This document shows positions 20,631 through 32,918 of a stretch of DNA of 64,000 nucleotides, one piece after another; the stretch's first letter is position 1; each line of letters begins with the position of its first letter. The notes under the pieces were generated by a model. It was not told the origin of the DNA and ran no database searches. It saw only the letters and a program-made list of their open reading frames with translations. A program made the position numbers and the translations under genes. The stretch comes from Anoplopoma fimbria (Eukaryota > Chordata > Actinopteri > Perciformes > Anoplopomatidae): the NCBI RefSeq assembly GCF_027596085.1, contig NC_072464.1, positions 15,798,624-15,862,623 of the forward strand, given 5' to 3'.

Positions 20631-22278
20631 GTTAGATGGCCAGACGGATGACCATTGCTGGTCAAGTTCTTTCCTTCATGAACTTGATAGTTCAAACAAT
20701 TACTATACAGTCGTTCTCTGTGCTACAATTGTTGCTGGACTTTTGACCTCTTCAGATTTTTTCCCTTCTCCATGCCCCATAGAAGTAGGTGAACTTGTGC
20801 CAGAAGCCCCCAATCTGCTTCTACAGGTCTATGCATAAGGACATGTTGTTCCCAATTTGATGTAGAAGAACTTGACTGATTGAAAAGTGACACTGTAATA
20901 AGTTACCAGAGCATCAAAAACCTTCCATGTGCATCTGCTAAGCCTTTGAACTCATGGATCTATTTCTATTTCGAAATTGTGACTCCTGGATTGTATTTCA
21001 AAGTCTCACAATTACCTGAGGCAACAAGCTCCCAGCTGTTTTTAGTCTGTAAGTGCCCACTTACTCTCACTAGGGGAGCACTGAGTCACCTGCAACTAGG
21101 TTTTCCATGATGACATGGTAGCAACATCCTCTAACAGACCTGAATGCCTGTTTTTCCATCTATATCTTTAAATTTCATCAGCATAAGGACCATTAAAGGA
21201 GCAGAACATCTTTCTTCAAGCAGATCATCCACTTCTCTCTGTGGTCTGCATATCACCCAACAATGATCTACCCTTGCGAGAGAATGCATTTGCACATCCT
21301 TTTGCCTTGTCGAGAGATGCGTTTTCTGCCCCCTCCTGTCTTATGTCCACGCGGTTGCAAAGAAAAGCAATTCATCTAAGTCGAGTACCTCCAGGTTGCT
21401 GGTAGCACTAGAATAAATGTGCAAATGCTGATCTATGTAGACTGTTTTGGCTGGGGATTTGGAGCTATTGGAAAGAAACAGGTAAAACATCAAGCAAAAA
21501 CATATTATGCAGGCAAAAATCCCAACAGACCTGAACTCAGAAAATGACAAATATTTGTTCAGAATACTAACAACCAATGCTCTAAAACAACCCCAATAGG
21601 TGGTCAAAAGAATGGCCAAGTGACAATAAAGGAAACTTATAGTGACAATAAAAAAAAAACAATTTATATGTATGGATTGACAAGTAAGCTTTTATGATGG
21701 CTTAACACCAAAGGGCAAATGGGGTGTTGTTATTTTCAGATGTTTTGTGAGAAAAGGCTGTTGTGATTTTTAAAATATATGTTTTAGTTTTAGGGAATTC
21801 ATTTTAATTTTTTGTAAACTACTCTTTGCTATTTTCCCTCATATGACTTTAATTATAGTGAGAGATCGCATCTTAATTCTTCTGCGAAGACATTTTTAAT
21901 GATAAGGCTTTCAACTGATGCATCTGTTCTTCATGTTCTTCTTTTTTACTGCACACAAACTTACAGGAATGCTTTGAATCAGTCATAGATAGCTAATGTA
22001 CATTGTGCCTTTATTTGCACTTTCTACTCCAGTCTTATCTGCTTTTTAACTTTGTGAGTGACAAAGGAGGAAGGACAGGAGAGGAGACGAGGTGGAGGGC
22101 AACCGAAGTAATAACCATTTAACTTGGGCCGTCACAAGCATGTATTTGCCCTCATAACCTTTATTTCATTGTGGTCTAGTGTTGTTAATATTGTACTCAG
22201 AAAAAAACTCACTCTCTTGCTGTGTCAAACTGTTGTTGATGCAACTGTAAGGTATAAGGGAATATTACTAGTCCTTAT

Positions 22279-22286
22279 ATGTTAAC
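22279..22286. repeat. Target-site duplication of the hAT MITE, left copy
   Basis: ATGTTAAC abuts the left terminal repeat. An identical copy lies at 22712-22719 directly after the right terminal repeat. Confidence 0.75.
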
Positions 22287-22711
22287 TAGAGATGTATTTA
22301 TTTGCTTGGCTGTATCCGATTCCAATTTTCCCATTTTCAAGAACTATAATTGACAGCAAAACTTAGTTGTTAGCTCTATCATAAGTATGACTGTGCTAGG
22401 GAGAGACCTCATGCTGAGCTGGTCACTTCCATTTCTCTGCATGCATAGAAATTAATTTAAATGTAAGAAGTGGATTTAGTACGTTTTTCTAAATGTTTTT
22501 AAGGTTGTCCCTCCAGACTTATTTTGTATCTGCAGTTACGACAAACTGCAACTTTATGTCTTCTTCATTCATGCAGAAGAACTTCCACACCAAAGACGTT
22601 GCGTGTGCTGCTGTGTCCCGACGTAAACTTTCATGCACTTGCTGCACATCTGTAACTAGTCATGAAAACCGCGTCGTTTGGATCAGCAGCCAATAAATCA
22701 GTGCACCTCTA
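22287..22711. mobile_element. hAT-type MITE with 8-bp target duplication
   Basis: The element is 425 bp and non-autonomous. The left end TAGAGATGTATTTATTT and the reverse complement of the right end, TAGAGGTGCACTGATTT, match at 13 of 17 positions and form terminal inverted repeats. It is flanked by a perfect 8-bp direct repeat ATGTTAAC (22279-22286 and 22712-22719). An 8-bp duplication with short TIRs is the hAT superfamily signature. No transposase frame is present, so it must have been mobilised in trans. Confidence 0.75.
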
Positions 22712-22719
22712 ATGTTAAC

Positions 22720-25700
22720 AGTCTGCAGGTTTTAAAACCGATATAGTCAATGAATGCAAACATCTTGCGCTGTTTCAGTATGCACTGCTTTGTGTGCCAC
22801 CAGAGCTATCTTAGTTTCACTGTTCAATGGCATTGGTTTGACTTTGGTCCTGAACTTCCTGCACCCTGCAGCGCTGGTGGAGAGACCCTGTGATTCCTTC
22901 TCAATGTCATCGTGGTGAATTTTGGAGGTGGAGGGCTTAGGGAGGCAGAGGCGGGCCAATGATGAAGATAGCTGTGATTGCCGAGATCTGTCGCCTTCTG
23001 TTTTGGTTGACCGCCAGAGTTGTGTTTTGACTTCCAATCGACTTCAGCTCCAGATGTTCCCAGCTATGTGCCTGGTGTGTTTGTGTTTGTATGTGTGAAA
23101 CTGGATTTTGGCTCTGTATGTGTGACCATATGCATAAGTGTAAGGGAATGCTTTATGAGAGAGTGTGTTTTCATCTAGCTGTTGTCTGATTTTCACCTCG
23201 CATTAATGTAGCATGTGTGCTCAAACACATTGAAGATCTATGGAATAGCACAGGCATTTGACAGCACAAAATGTTTCAGATCATTATGACAAATGGAACA
23301 TCAGTCCCCTATGATAAGAATGAAAATAGCTGCTATTTTGCTTTCATATTTAAGGATCACCCAAGACATTTATCATAGAGGAGACTGAGATACCATCAAC
23401 AGTAGTTTAAATAAACCAAAATATATTAAAGCCAAAGCTCTCTTTTTTTCAACCACGATCAAAATGTTTTTTACTATCACTGTCACCATTGTATTCTCCA
23501 ACTACACACGTGTAGCTCACAGTTGAATGCCACTAGCTCATAGCTTTTCTCTGGGGATTTTGAAAGTGTGCTGTGGAAACATAACAATTAAGTCAAACAG
23601 AAATAGATAGAGAAATAGGGAAAAGATGGCACAGTAAATTGTTAAGAAACAAAACAAACCAACTGGTCTTGTTGAACATCACAAGTTAAGATGTGTTAAT
23701 TTATCTCCTTCTGTACTACAGATGTAGCCATACTAGTTAATGATTTAAACTTGTGATTTAGTTCATAAGCTTAAAAAGTAGTTTGAGAGTAGTTTTATCA
23801 AGAATACCAGTTTAGCTTTTCCTTCCAAGGTAAACAAGCTACTGTGGGCCAACCCAAATGAAGCAGCAGGCACTCTCCGGTAAAAGCATTATCCTCTCTG
23901 TTGTGGAAATAAATAAAGGTTCAAGAGATCGTTAGACTATATATGCCATGTGATTTGTGAAAAAATTAGTACACATTCTACAGTAACTGTTTCTCTCTGT
24001 TTTGTTCCAGTAAAAACACAGCTTCAAAATGTGTTTGTGTTCCAACATTGTTCTCCTAACAATTTGCAAACCGATTTAGGCTAAATGACCTAAAGTACTG
24101 CCGTTTTAATGCCATGTGGGCCTATTATTGGCAAAATGCACTGGAATGATGAGTTGTCGGGCAATTGTGGACTAATTTCCTGCAAAAGACTTAATTACTA
24201 TTATCTTTCTGTGGAGATGGGCTTCTCATTCAAGAATGCACTAATTTATCCCTCTCTCTCCCTCTATCTCTTTCTCTCTCCCTCTATCTCTTTCTCTCTC
24301 TCTCTCTCTCTTTTCGGTAACTCTCCGATGGACCTCCACAGGTAAGAGAAGTTGAGCTTGTTTTTCTACCTCCAATTACTGCATATTTTCATCATTAATA
24401 ACTATACTGTTAATATACTCTGCTGTTGCACAAAAAACATTGAACACCTACTATTGAAAATAGGATCAACTATACAGGCAAATGCATACCATATAACTCA
24501 AAATCTTTAATTCTGTGTATTTCCCCTGTCAATATTTTGCATTGGGGGGAAAGAAATCAATGGAAACAAACAAAGCAACACATTCATATGAAAACTGGAA
24601 TATAGTTTCAAGCTTGATTAGAGCTGATGCCTTCACCTGGTTCCTGCTCTGTCTACTCTTTGCACGTCATGGATTTTTTTTTTTCTGTTAATAGTATAAT
24701 CATTTTGTTTCTGCAACTTATTTTTGTGACTCATTTATCTGATGCTGCCGCAACCATTTCTTTACTTTAGGTTCAAAGATAATTGTATTCGTTCAGGTTT
24801 ACAAATAGTGCAATGAATGATATTTGGGAACATTCAGCAGATCAGATGTTTTTACAGAACTATATCCATTAGCCATCCATTTCTGGTAGGAAATGAATGA
24901 AAATGGCCTGAAACCATGTATGAGGACATTCTAAAATAGTCTGAAGTGTCTGTTAGTGAAGACAGCTCCGCTATGATGAGCTACAAAAGGAGGCAAGCAT
25001 AGCAGTGCACCTGCCGGTCAGACTCTTCATTCAAAAGATAACTCTAATAAAGGTCAACACAGAGAGTAGAAATCTATAAATATTAGTTCATCTGGAGATC
25101 AAATTAAACCAATTGTCCGTCTGTCTAGTTTAGGCAAAGAATAAGGTGTAGGGCAGTAGCTTTTGTACATGTTGCGTTGTGTATATAATCAAACTGTGTT
25201 GTGATTGCACTGCTGCGCATTAGCAACCATGGATTGAGAGAAATCTGTAAATATAGTTAAAAATCGAGAATCGGTTTGGTTTGAACACAGTATTCTAAGT
25301 TGATTTGAAATCCAACTATATCAACATGCATTGTCACATATAGAATCTTACACAGTACAGCATATTTGTATAGTTCTTGTATTCAAATTCATATTGAAAT
25401 TGGGAGGCTTTACCGCCTCACAATGAACTCCAGGTGCGTACAGGCTGTAAAGGTAATGATCTACTTGGCATTTACAGTAAAAACTGTGATGATAAGATCG
25501 TAAACATCTTGCAGAGATGATGGAGCTGGTTGTCCATTAATGTCTCATGTGTAGAAACGACGCGGACGCAGCGAGATGCATGTAGTTAGGTCAATCAGCT
25601 CAAGTCCTTCACTCTCTCTCACTGCAACACATATCCAACACATCATGGCAGTCTGCTTAAGTCCTCAATGTGTTCAGCTCCCTCCTTCTGCCACATTGTC

Positions 25701-28700
25701 GCTGCCATTCCTTTGCATTTCAAAAGCCCCTCCCATCCACCAGTAGTACCTTACTCTTTGTTTCCCTAGGGGGGAAGTTATTATTGCTACTTCCCCCGCT
25801 GTGCTGAGCTTGGTGTTTCATGTTGAGAGCATGGACGTCAAAGCCTAGATGCCAAACAACAAAAATGCGCATTCACATAATCATCCATGCTATGTCCTTT
25901 GATGGCAGCTCTGTTTTGTGTTTGTGAGAACGTGTATGCATTTTGTTCTGTTCCCAGTTAGTTAAGTGCTCGATAAGTGTCTTCCATTAACTGTGTAATG
26001 TTGCATACTCATTAATTTAGGCACTGTTATTTTAAGAATAGACCACTCCTTTCTGTGCCCCCAAAAAACTCAAGAAGGAGGTGAGAATATGGTGCTCTTC
26101 TGCTGCTGTCTGGTATAGTGCTATTTATGGTTCAGTTGTGTTGCACAGCTGGAGCTTAGGATCTTGCTCTTTTACCCAAAGCTGTCTGTGTGTAAATGGT
26201 CAGACATTACAGTAAAGAGAGTAGCCTCCTCAGAGGGGTGTAATGGGTGGGGTCCTCCGATTCTAAAGAAGTGGAAGAAAAACATATTTTGCTTATCTTT
26301 AGTAGCTGTACATGTTGGTGCGTTGCTCCTCAGGTTTTTTACAGCTGCTCTCTCGGCTCATTATCTCAACCTTCATCCTGACAGAAATTTCTGAAACAGC
26401 ATATGAACCACGCAAATTTGTGAAATTATCGGCTGATACCAATGTTTTTGTTGTTGTTGTTTATTCAATTTTTTTTTTAAAATGTATTACTCTTTTGTGC
26501 AAGAGAAACAAAGACATCTTCATAATAAAGAACAACTGAACTGAACTGAAATAGCATAAATTCTATGAAACAAATTCACAAAACGTCTCTAAATATACAC
26601 TTTTGAAAATGCATTGCTTCAGAATTTTTAGCTGCTTTACAATAAAGACAAGAATGTTTCAGTAATTCGATAAATAAAAACACTTTTTTAAAAAATATTA
26701 ATTATATGTAATTAAATGTAAAAGCGATTAGAACATAAATGGCAGTGTTTCACACACATAAACTTTACTTGGTTACCCATTTCAGCATTTTGTTCTTTTT
26801 ATCCATCCGAGAGAATAACACCATCCGCAACTGATTAACTATGTGGACTAGTGGCATCAGGACGCCGTCACGGAGCAGGTGGAGAGCTCCGTGCCCGACC
26901 CCATGCCTAGCTCAAACTATTACCCAACGCATGCATTTAGCGTGCTGATTTTCAGCTATGTTTTATCTCACAGAAATGCTGCTATCTTATAATGTATGTC
27001 CACCAATAAGCAACAAGAATTTCAGTACAAGTGTATTAGAAGTTATTTTAAAAAAATTGCATAATATTGGACTCGAATAACTGACAAGTTAAGTTTATCA
27101 AAAATGTTAAAACAAATATTGACTTAGCATTATAATGTCATTAATGGCCTCAAAAATGCAGTACCAGATTGTCTCTAGTTCCTGTAAAACCCTATTCATG
27201 TGTGTGTGGTGATTCAGTGTGTGTGTTTGTGGGAGATCCAGGTTAATAGACAGACAGATAGAGATAATGGGAGAGACAGACCCCCGAGGGAACAGTTGGT
27301 TTTGAATAGGCGGAAGTATTTGTCTTAAACAATCTTCCCTTTACAGGTTTACTCAAGCCACGCTTGCAGTAATGTGTTTTTGACTCCCATTGACTCTGAA
27401 TTGCATTTCATACGCTCGCCTCTCTCTTGCTCTCGCTCTCTTTTTATTGCATCTCATCAGCTGCAGGGAAACAGCCCAGCTGCCGCTGCGATGCCACACT
27501 AAGCCAATGCACCCTGACAGGTTCCAATTAAGTTGGAAAATGTAACGTATGAATATTAAAAAGTACTCTGACAGAAACATCATCCCCTTCTTTTGTTGCA
27601 TTATGCAGCGTGTAGTCGGGGGTCTCCGCTGGTCGGCCATTTCCATAAAGTTTATTTCCCCCCTACTTCCCACTCTTCTGACGCTTCCTCTCTGGTGCTC
27701 CCTCTCTCTCTCCCCTAAGGCTGTTTGTTAACAGTTGTAAATATGCCTGCCATGCACACATTCACACTCGTTTAAGGCCCAAGATGTGGTTTGTCTATCA
27801 GTGCATCTCCATATGGCTTCCCGTGCTCATTCCAATAAACATTTGTAGGTAGAGGAGAGATGTGAATGGCGCCCCGACACAGTAGAATCTATAAATAGAT
27901 GCAAACCTGTATTATATCTCATTTCTATGTGCACTGAATTATATCAGTGTTCGCTGAAAAGCCAGAAATTGTCATTATGTGAGACAGCTAAATCTGAATA
28001 ACAGTGCCTGTATACAATTATTATTTTATTTTTTTTTACCTGTGTGTATGTGCGTGTGTCTGTTTGTCTGAGGCTGGACTGGCAACCCCCCAGATACTGC
28101 CAGCTCTGTGGTAGTTACATCAACTCCCAGCTCAGGAGTGCAGCTTCATTTTGACAGACTTCCGTTGCCCCTGCGCTGAATGAGAGCATTCCTCTAAGCT
28201 GCCAGTTCCTGCAAGTATGTGTGTGTATGTGTGTGTCCCACTGGTGGAGCCATGAGGCAGAGCCAGGGCCCCGTCGCTGGGCTATAGACCATGTGTGACC
28301 TCATCTCAACCTGGCAACCCACTTTGCCTCAGATGGAGATAAGAGGCAATTGCCAATCTTACTGTCTGTCTGCCTACTGGAAGTACATTATGTCCCTTTA
28401 ACTCAGTCTGCTGCATCTTAAACTCCTTTTAAAAACGTGATTATTATGGCCCATGGGGAGCAAAGGGAAATAGAGAGGAGAGAAAATATATGGAGAATAA
28501 GAAAAGTTTTTAAATCCCTTAACTCTTGAATCAACATGTCATATTTCACATATGTTTACCAGGAAAACTTTTTTTTTACTACAAGTCCTACAGACCAGTT
28601 AACAGTATTTGGATCTTACAGATGACCACTTCATCCAACTACAGAGCGTCCTGTGTCTCTGAACATTTGAAGTGAATGTCCATTGACACCTTGGCAAAGC

Positions 28701-30559
28701 TGCAATTGGAAGTCTTCATGGGTGTGAAGTGGGTGTAGACAGTGCTTGTACGAGTTAATCCGCTGCTCTGTTGGCCAGCATCACAGAGGCATCATGTTTA
28801 TGCTACATTCTGTTGCACCTTCCACTGTATTTTTTATGGTACAGTCAAAAAGAGATGGACAATCGATTATAGAGACATCAATACATCAATTTATCCACAG
28901 GATCAAGAGGGGAAGTTGATTCAGAGTGTTTATAAGCTGTCATTCCTGGTATTTTTAATTTTTTTAATTTGCCTTCATCACCGTCACGTTGTTGCTGTCG
29001 CCATTAGACACATTCAGACTCCTCACTCCTGCACAGAACGTCCTCTTCTGTCTTTACCCAAATTAATGCACAGATGTAACTATGCACTCAGACTTTGCTG
29101 CTTGTCGATTTACACCAATCAGGACGTGTTATATATGAATAATCAAAATCTGTGTGAACTTTTGTTGATTATCCACGCATCTAGGCTAAGATGTGTTAAC
29201 TAAGAATAAGCTGATCATAGTTTGTTTGGGCTTCATACATAGTATATTCTTGGATGGGTTGTGTGCTCAAATGAAGGCTGATGCCCCAGGCAAGAGCAGT
29301 GTGAACATTGTCAAACTTTAGCACTACTTAAAAATACAAAAAGCTTTCTACATAACTTATTTGGGAATTCCCTTTTCACCAAAACAGTTCATTGTGGCTT
29401 CAGGAGTCAACTGTGCCTTGCAGAGAAATACACAATCACTACAGACCATGCATATTTAAGTTAAGTTGACTACCACCAGTATACTATTACATGTCATTGG
29501 GCTTCTAATCACAACTTGGTGTGTTTATATAGTAAGTTTCCCATGTGTACACGTACAGTATGCCTCTGTCTTTCTCCCTCCGCCTCCTCCTCTGTCCCAC
29601 ATACAAACAATGCTTTTAAGTGCTGAGTATTTCTACCTGTTAGTAAGAAGCTTTTTAGAGGACAAAATAGTGGTCTTTTTAATTGTTGTGTGATAGGATG
29701 AATAGAAAGCAATAGTTATAAGGCAGACCTCAAGAGTTAAGGCTCTTTGTGTAGAACAATATTTGCAGGTACACATGTACATGGAGAAATTTGGAAAATC
29801 TGGAGTTCTTAAAAAAGTCAGGAAATATTATGCACCAATTTGCTAAATACTTTAAAGATCGCTTCAAAATTCCCAAAGTTTAGTCAACACTTCTCTCGCA
29901 AACTGACTCCTTTCACTTCTACATACATTTTCTATATTCTAACCTGCACAAACATGGACACATACACACACTTACACATGCAGATATACATGGACATCCC
30001 ACAGGAAATGTATCTCAGGCTGCCTCTCACTAAAGATCCCACAGACACCAGCAGGAGGGTACCTTTGCTCAAATGCTCACTTATTGACTCACATGTAAAC
30101 ACACAATGCATCAAAAGGTAGACGGGGTGAGTTGTTATTCTTTTACCTGTCCCCTCTGTGGGAATGGACTTTTTTTAAAAGCTAAAATCTTATTGTTGTG
30201 CTAGCCTGGGGCTAAAGATGCTAATACTGGAGTTGGGAATCAACACAATAAACAATATGTGAAATTGCTTTGCAGTAACACATTCAGTAAATAATGCCGC
30301 AAAAGCTTTTTCAATTTTAATAATTATCCATCTGCCAGTTCATTTTTTTATATTGAATGTATTAAATTACTTCTTCTGCTACTATAAACTTGAAGCTACT
30401 TCAAAATAACTTTAAATTTTGTGTTGATTTTATCAATGCTTGTCGATAAAATAAATAGTGTTTCCAAGCACCAGAATCCCTTTAGAAAACCTCTCATTTT
30501 ACTGCAGAAGTATCTGACAGTCCTTATTCTGGTTCTCCCATGCCTCCTTTGCCCTCCAG
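22720..30559. other. Intronic sequence, mostly unique
   Basis: It holds the CT minisatellite at 24250 and a possible LINE 3' end at about 26440-26553 (AT-rich 3'UTR-like sequence ending in ACTGAACTGAACTGAA). It also holds a possible regulatory block near 27440-27620. Nothing else was recognised. Confidence 0.5.
24250..24312. repeat. CT-rich minisatellite
   Basis: Two identical 20-mers CCTCTATCTCTTTCTCTCTC at 24261-24280 and 24281-24300 are flanked by (CT)n. The polypyrimidine run followed by CCACAG at 24337-24342 resembles a splice acceptor, but no coding-like exon follows. Confidence 0.9.
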
Positions 30560-30680
30560 CCGGCCCAGGAAAATGGCCTGGGCCTGCAACAGCCTGGTGT
30601 CAGTGTTGGCTCCCAGCGGGGACCAGCTGATGCTCTACTCCTGGCCTGAGGAGAAGACGCTGCTCTCCTACTTTCGACAG
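30560..30680 (+). CDS. Orphan exon-like segment of an unrecognised gene (candidate)
   Basis: This is a 121-bp GC-rich island inside AT-rich intron. A pyrimidine-rich tract ending GCCCTCCAG precedes it and CAG|GTGGAA follows, a weak but usable donor. In the frame containing MAWACNSLVSVLAPSGDQLM (starting at the ATG at 30573) and then YSWPEEKTLLSYFRQ, about 30 of the 36 codons from that ATG end in G or C. Downstream of 30680 the same frame loses this bias and stops at TGA 30747-30749. That pattern is what a real or recently dead exon shows. I do not recognise the protein and it is not an ErbB sequence. A second AG at 30567-30568 could be the true acceptor. Alternatives are an exon of a nested gene, an alternative erbb4 exon, a duplicated exon fragment (pseudogene), or chance. 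Confidence 0.4.
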
Positions 30681-32302
30681 GTGGAAGGCAGCAGTAAAGC
30701 CGGATCTGGGTGTGTCCACGGTGATCTGGTCACTGCTGGAGTCTGCTGAAGGAGGGGAACCTGCATGATGTGGTCTGATTTGGCAGAATCCAATCTGGTG
30801 GCACCAATGACAAGCATTAAGAATAACTGAATCAGAAATAGCCAATCTTCTCGCTGATAGTCTTGTTTACTTATGTATGTCATACAATGGTATCAGTATT
30901 TGAATTGAGACTGTTTCACATCTTATTTGGCAAAAGCAAGGAAAGATGATGACATGTTTGCTGTTGCTTTGAAATTTTATTGAGGTCAGCAGAATGAGGA
31001 AACTTGCATTTCCCCCCCAAGTTTATATTTGATGTTGTGGTAAAGTTGCAGGAGGAAAACAACAGATGAGTTTAATTTCAAAAAATGCCACAGAAAACTA
31101 GTTTATGCAAAATATATGGCAGCATTTTTTTCTCACAGTGATAGTGGATGAAGTAAAGATGCAGTGACTAGGGCTCCAGCAGGGTCAAGGCTGACAGCAT
31201 GGTCGCTAGTCGGACAGCCAGCCATTGCGCCTGAAGCCAGAGCCGTGGCTCAGTACAGCCAGCACATCTCTATATACAGGGACGTAATGTGATGGATCTG
31301 ACTGGACCAGTGGAAGCTGTGAGAAAGAAGAAGTCTTTGCAGAGGGTAAATCAAAAAAATAGCAGTTTATCATCTTCAAAAGCATTTCACATAGATATGA
31401 AGAAGAGGAGAGCAGAGGGAGGAGACTTATATGTTGGCAACGTACCCTCCCCTCCTGGCCCAAAAAGAAAAGTAGATGTGAGTGTGAATATGTGTGTGAG
31501 CAAGTTTTCAGGGTGGGTTCACCTTCCATCAGAGAGAAATCGAACAACCAAAGATAGATGTGTTTTTCAAGCAGCTTAAATGGACTAGTCTAAAATGAAA
31601 TCAACCCCATTCTGCAGTACTTGTACGAATACCTCTTTTACTGCTACCTTGAGACTCGCCTTTAATCTCCTGGTCTGTGTACTTCCTGTTGACATTCAGC
31701 GATATAAAGGCACATTCAACAACAGCATTTCCCAAAGCGAGTGTTGAGTAAAGACCATTCAATGCCAGAACAATGGCGACAGTTTTGTCACCTCGAGGCC
31801 CAGCAATCGACGAGGGAAATGTTTCGCTGTGGTACCAAAACCAGGCGGGGGAAGGATGAATGGGACTGCTATACGGAGCATTGTTTGTGCCTCCGTCTCC
31901 ATTACCATAGGCAGTTCATTATGTGTTGGTGGCATCCTGCTGTTCAGCATTGCCTTACCCTGATAGATTTATAATTCCTGAGCAATTACAGGTTTGGGGT
32001 GCACCCTGTCGACTCTTTGATTCTAAGCTTCTTGCACTTCATTGGTCTTTGTCTTTGTTGCTGCTGGTCAATATTTCTCTCTTTGTCTCTTTATATTTCC
32101 ATTGCTGTGTTCCTGTCTCTCACTCCCTCTCTAAAACCCTACCAGAGGAGGGCCAGAAGAGTCCATCACCAGAATGAGAAAGCAGTATCTTGACAAACAG
32201 GCGTTGTTATTTTGGCCAGGAGTGCTTCAATAGTAATATGTGGTCTGCTCTCTAATGTTAGCCTTGGCCAAAGGTGGACCTCAACATCCCATTCATCTTT
32301 GG

Positions 32303-32443
<141 letters not shown>

Positions 32444-32885
32444 ACCATGTACTGTATACATGCTGACAACAGCCTGTGTGTGTCCTCAAATACACACTTG
32501 AATGCTCAAAAAGCATTCACTGTCTCCCTCTGTTTTTCCTGAATCACTTGCTACAGCCAGTTGACCTTAGCATTGGGAAAACAGGTTTAGTAATGGGATC
32601 AGTGGCCACTGACAGACCCCTTCACCTAAGGTCTCTTCATTCCTTCTTACAGTAAGTGGATGAGAGATGGACTGAGAAGAAGAGCAATGGTCGATGGGGA
32701 AATGCAAACATTTAAGGCTCCTGGTGGGCTGTTGAAGGACTGGTGTGTTACTCCAGGCGGTCTATGAATCACTTGGAAGAAGCTGTGCCTACAAAGAGAC
32801 CCACATGACAGAGGACAGGCGGTCTCACTAGTATGAATTCTGCTATTTATTTAAACCACCGAAGCATAAATAGGATAAAATGGTC

Positions 32886-32886
<1 letters not shown>

Positions 32887-32918
<32 letters not shown>
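32887..32918. repeat. AT microsatellite
   Basis: (AT)n with one TTT interruption. Confidence 0.9.

Noticed and set aside
24313..24345. Exon after the CT-rich tract (CCACAG acceptor)
   Set aside because: The short following frame has no codon bias and no donor at a sensible distance.
28742..29203. 153-codon plus-strand ORF
   Set aside because: The composition is chance-like, rich in Cys/His/Leu without motif. There is no homology I recognise.
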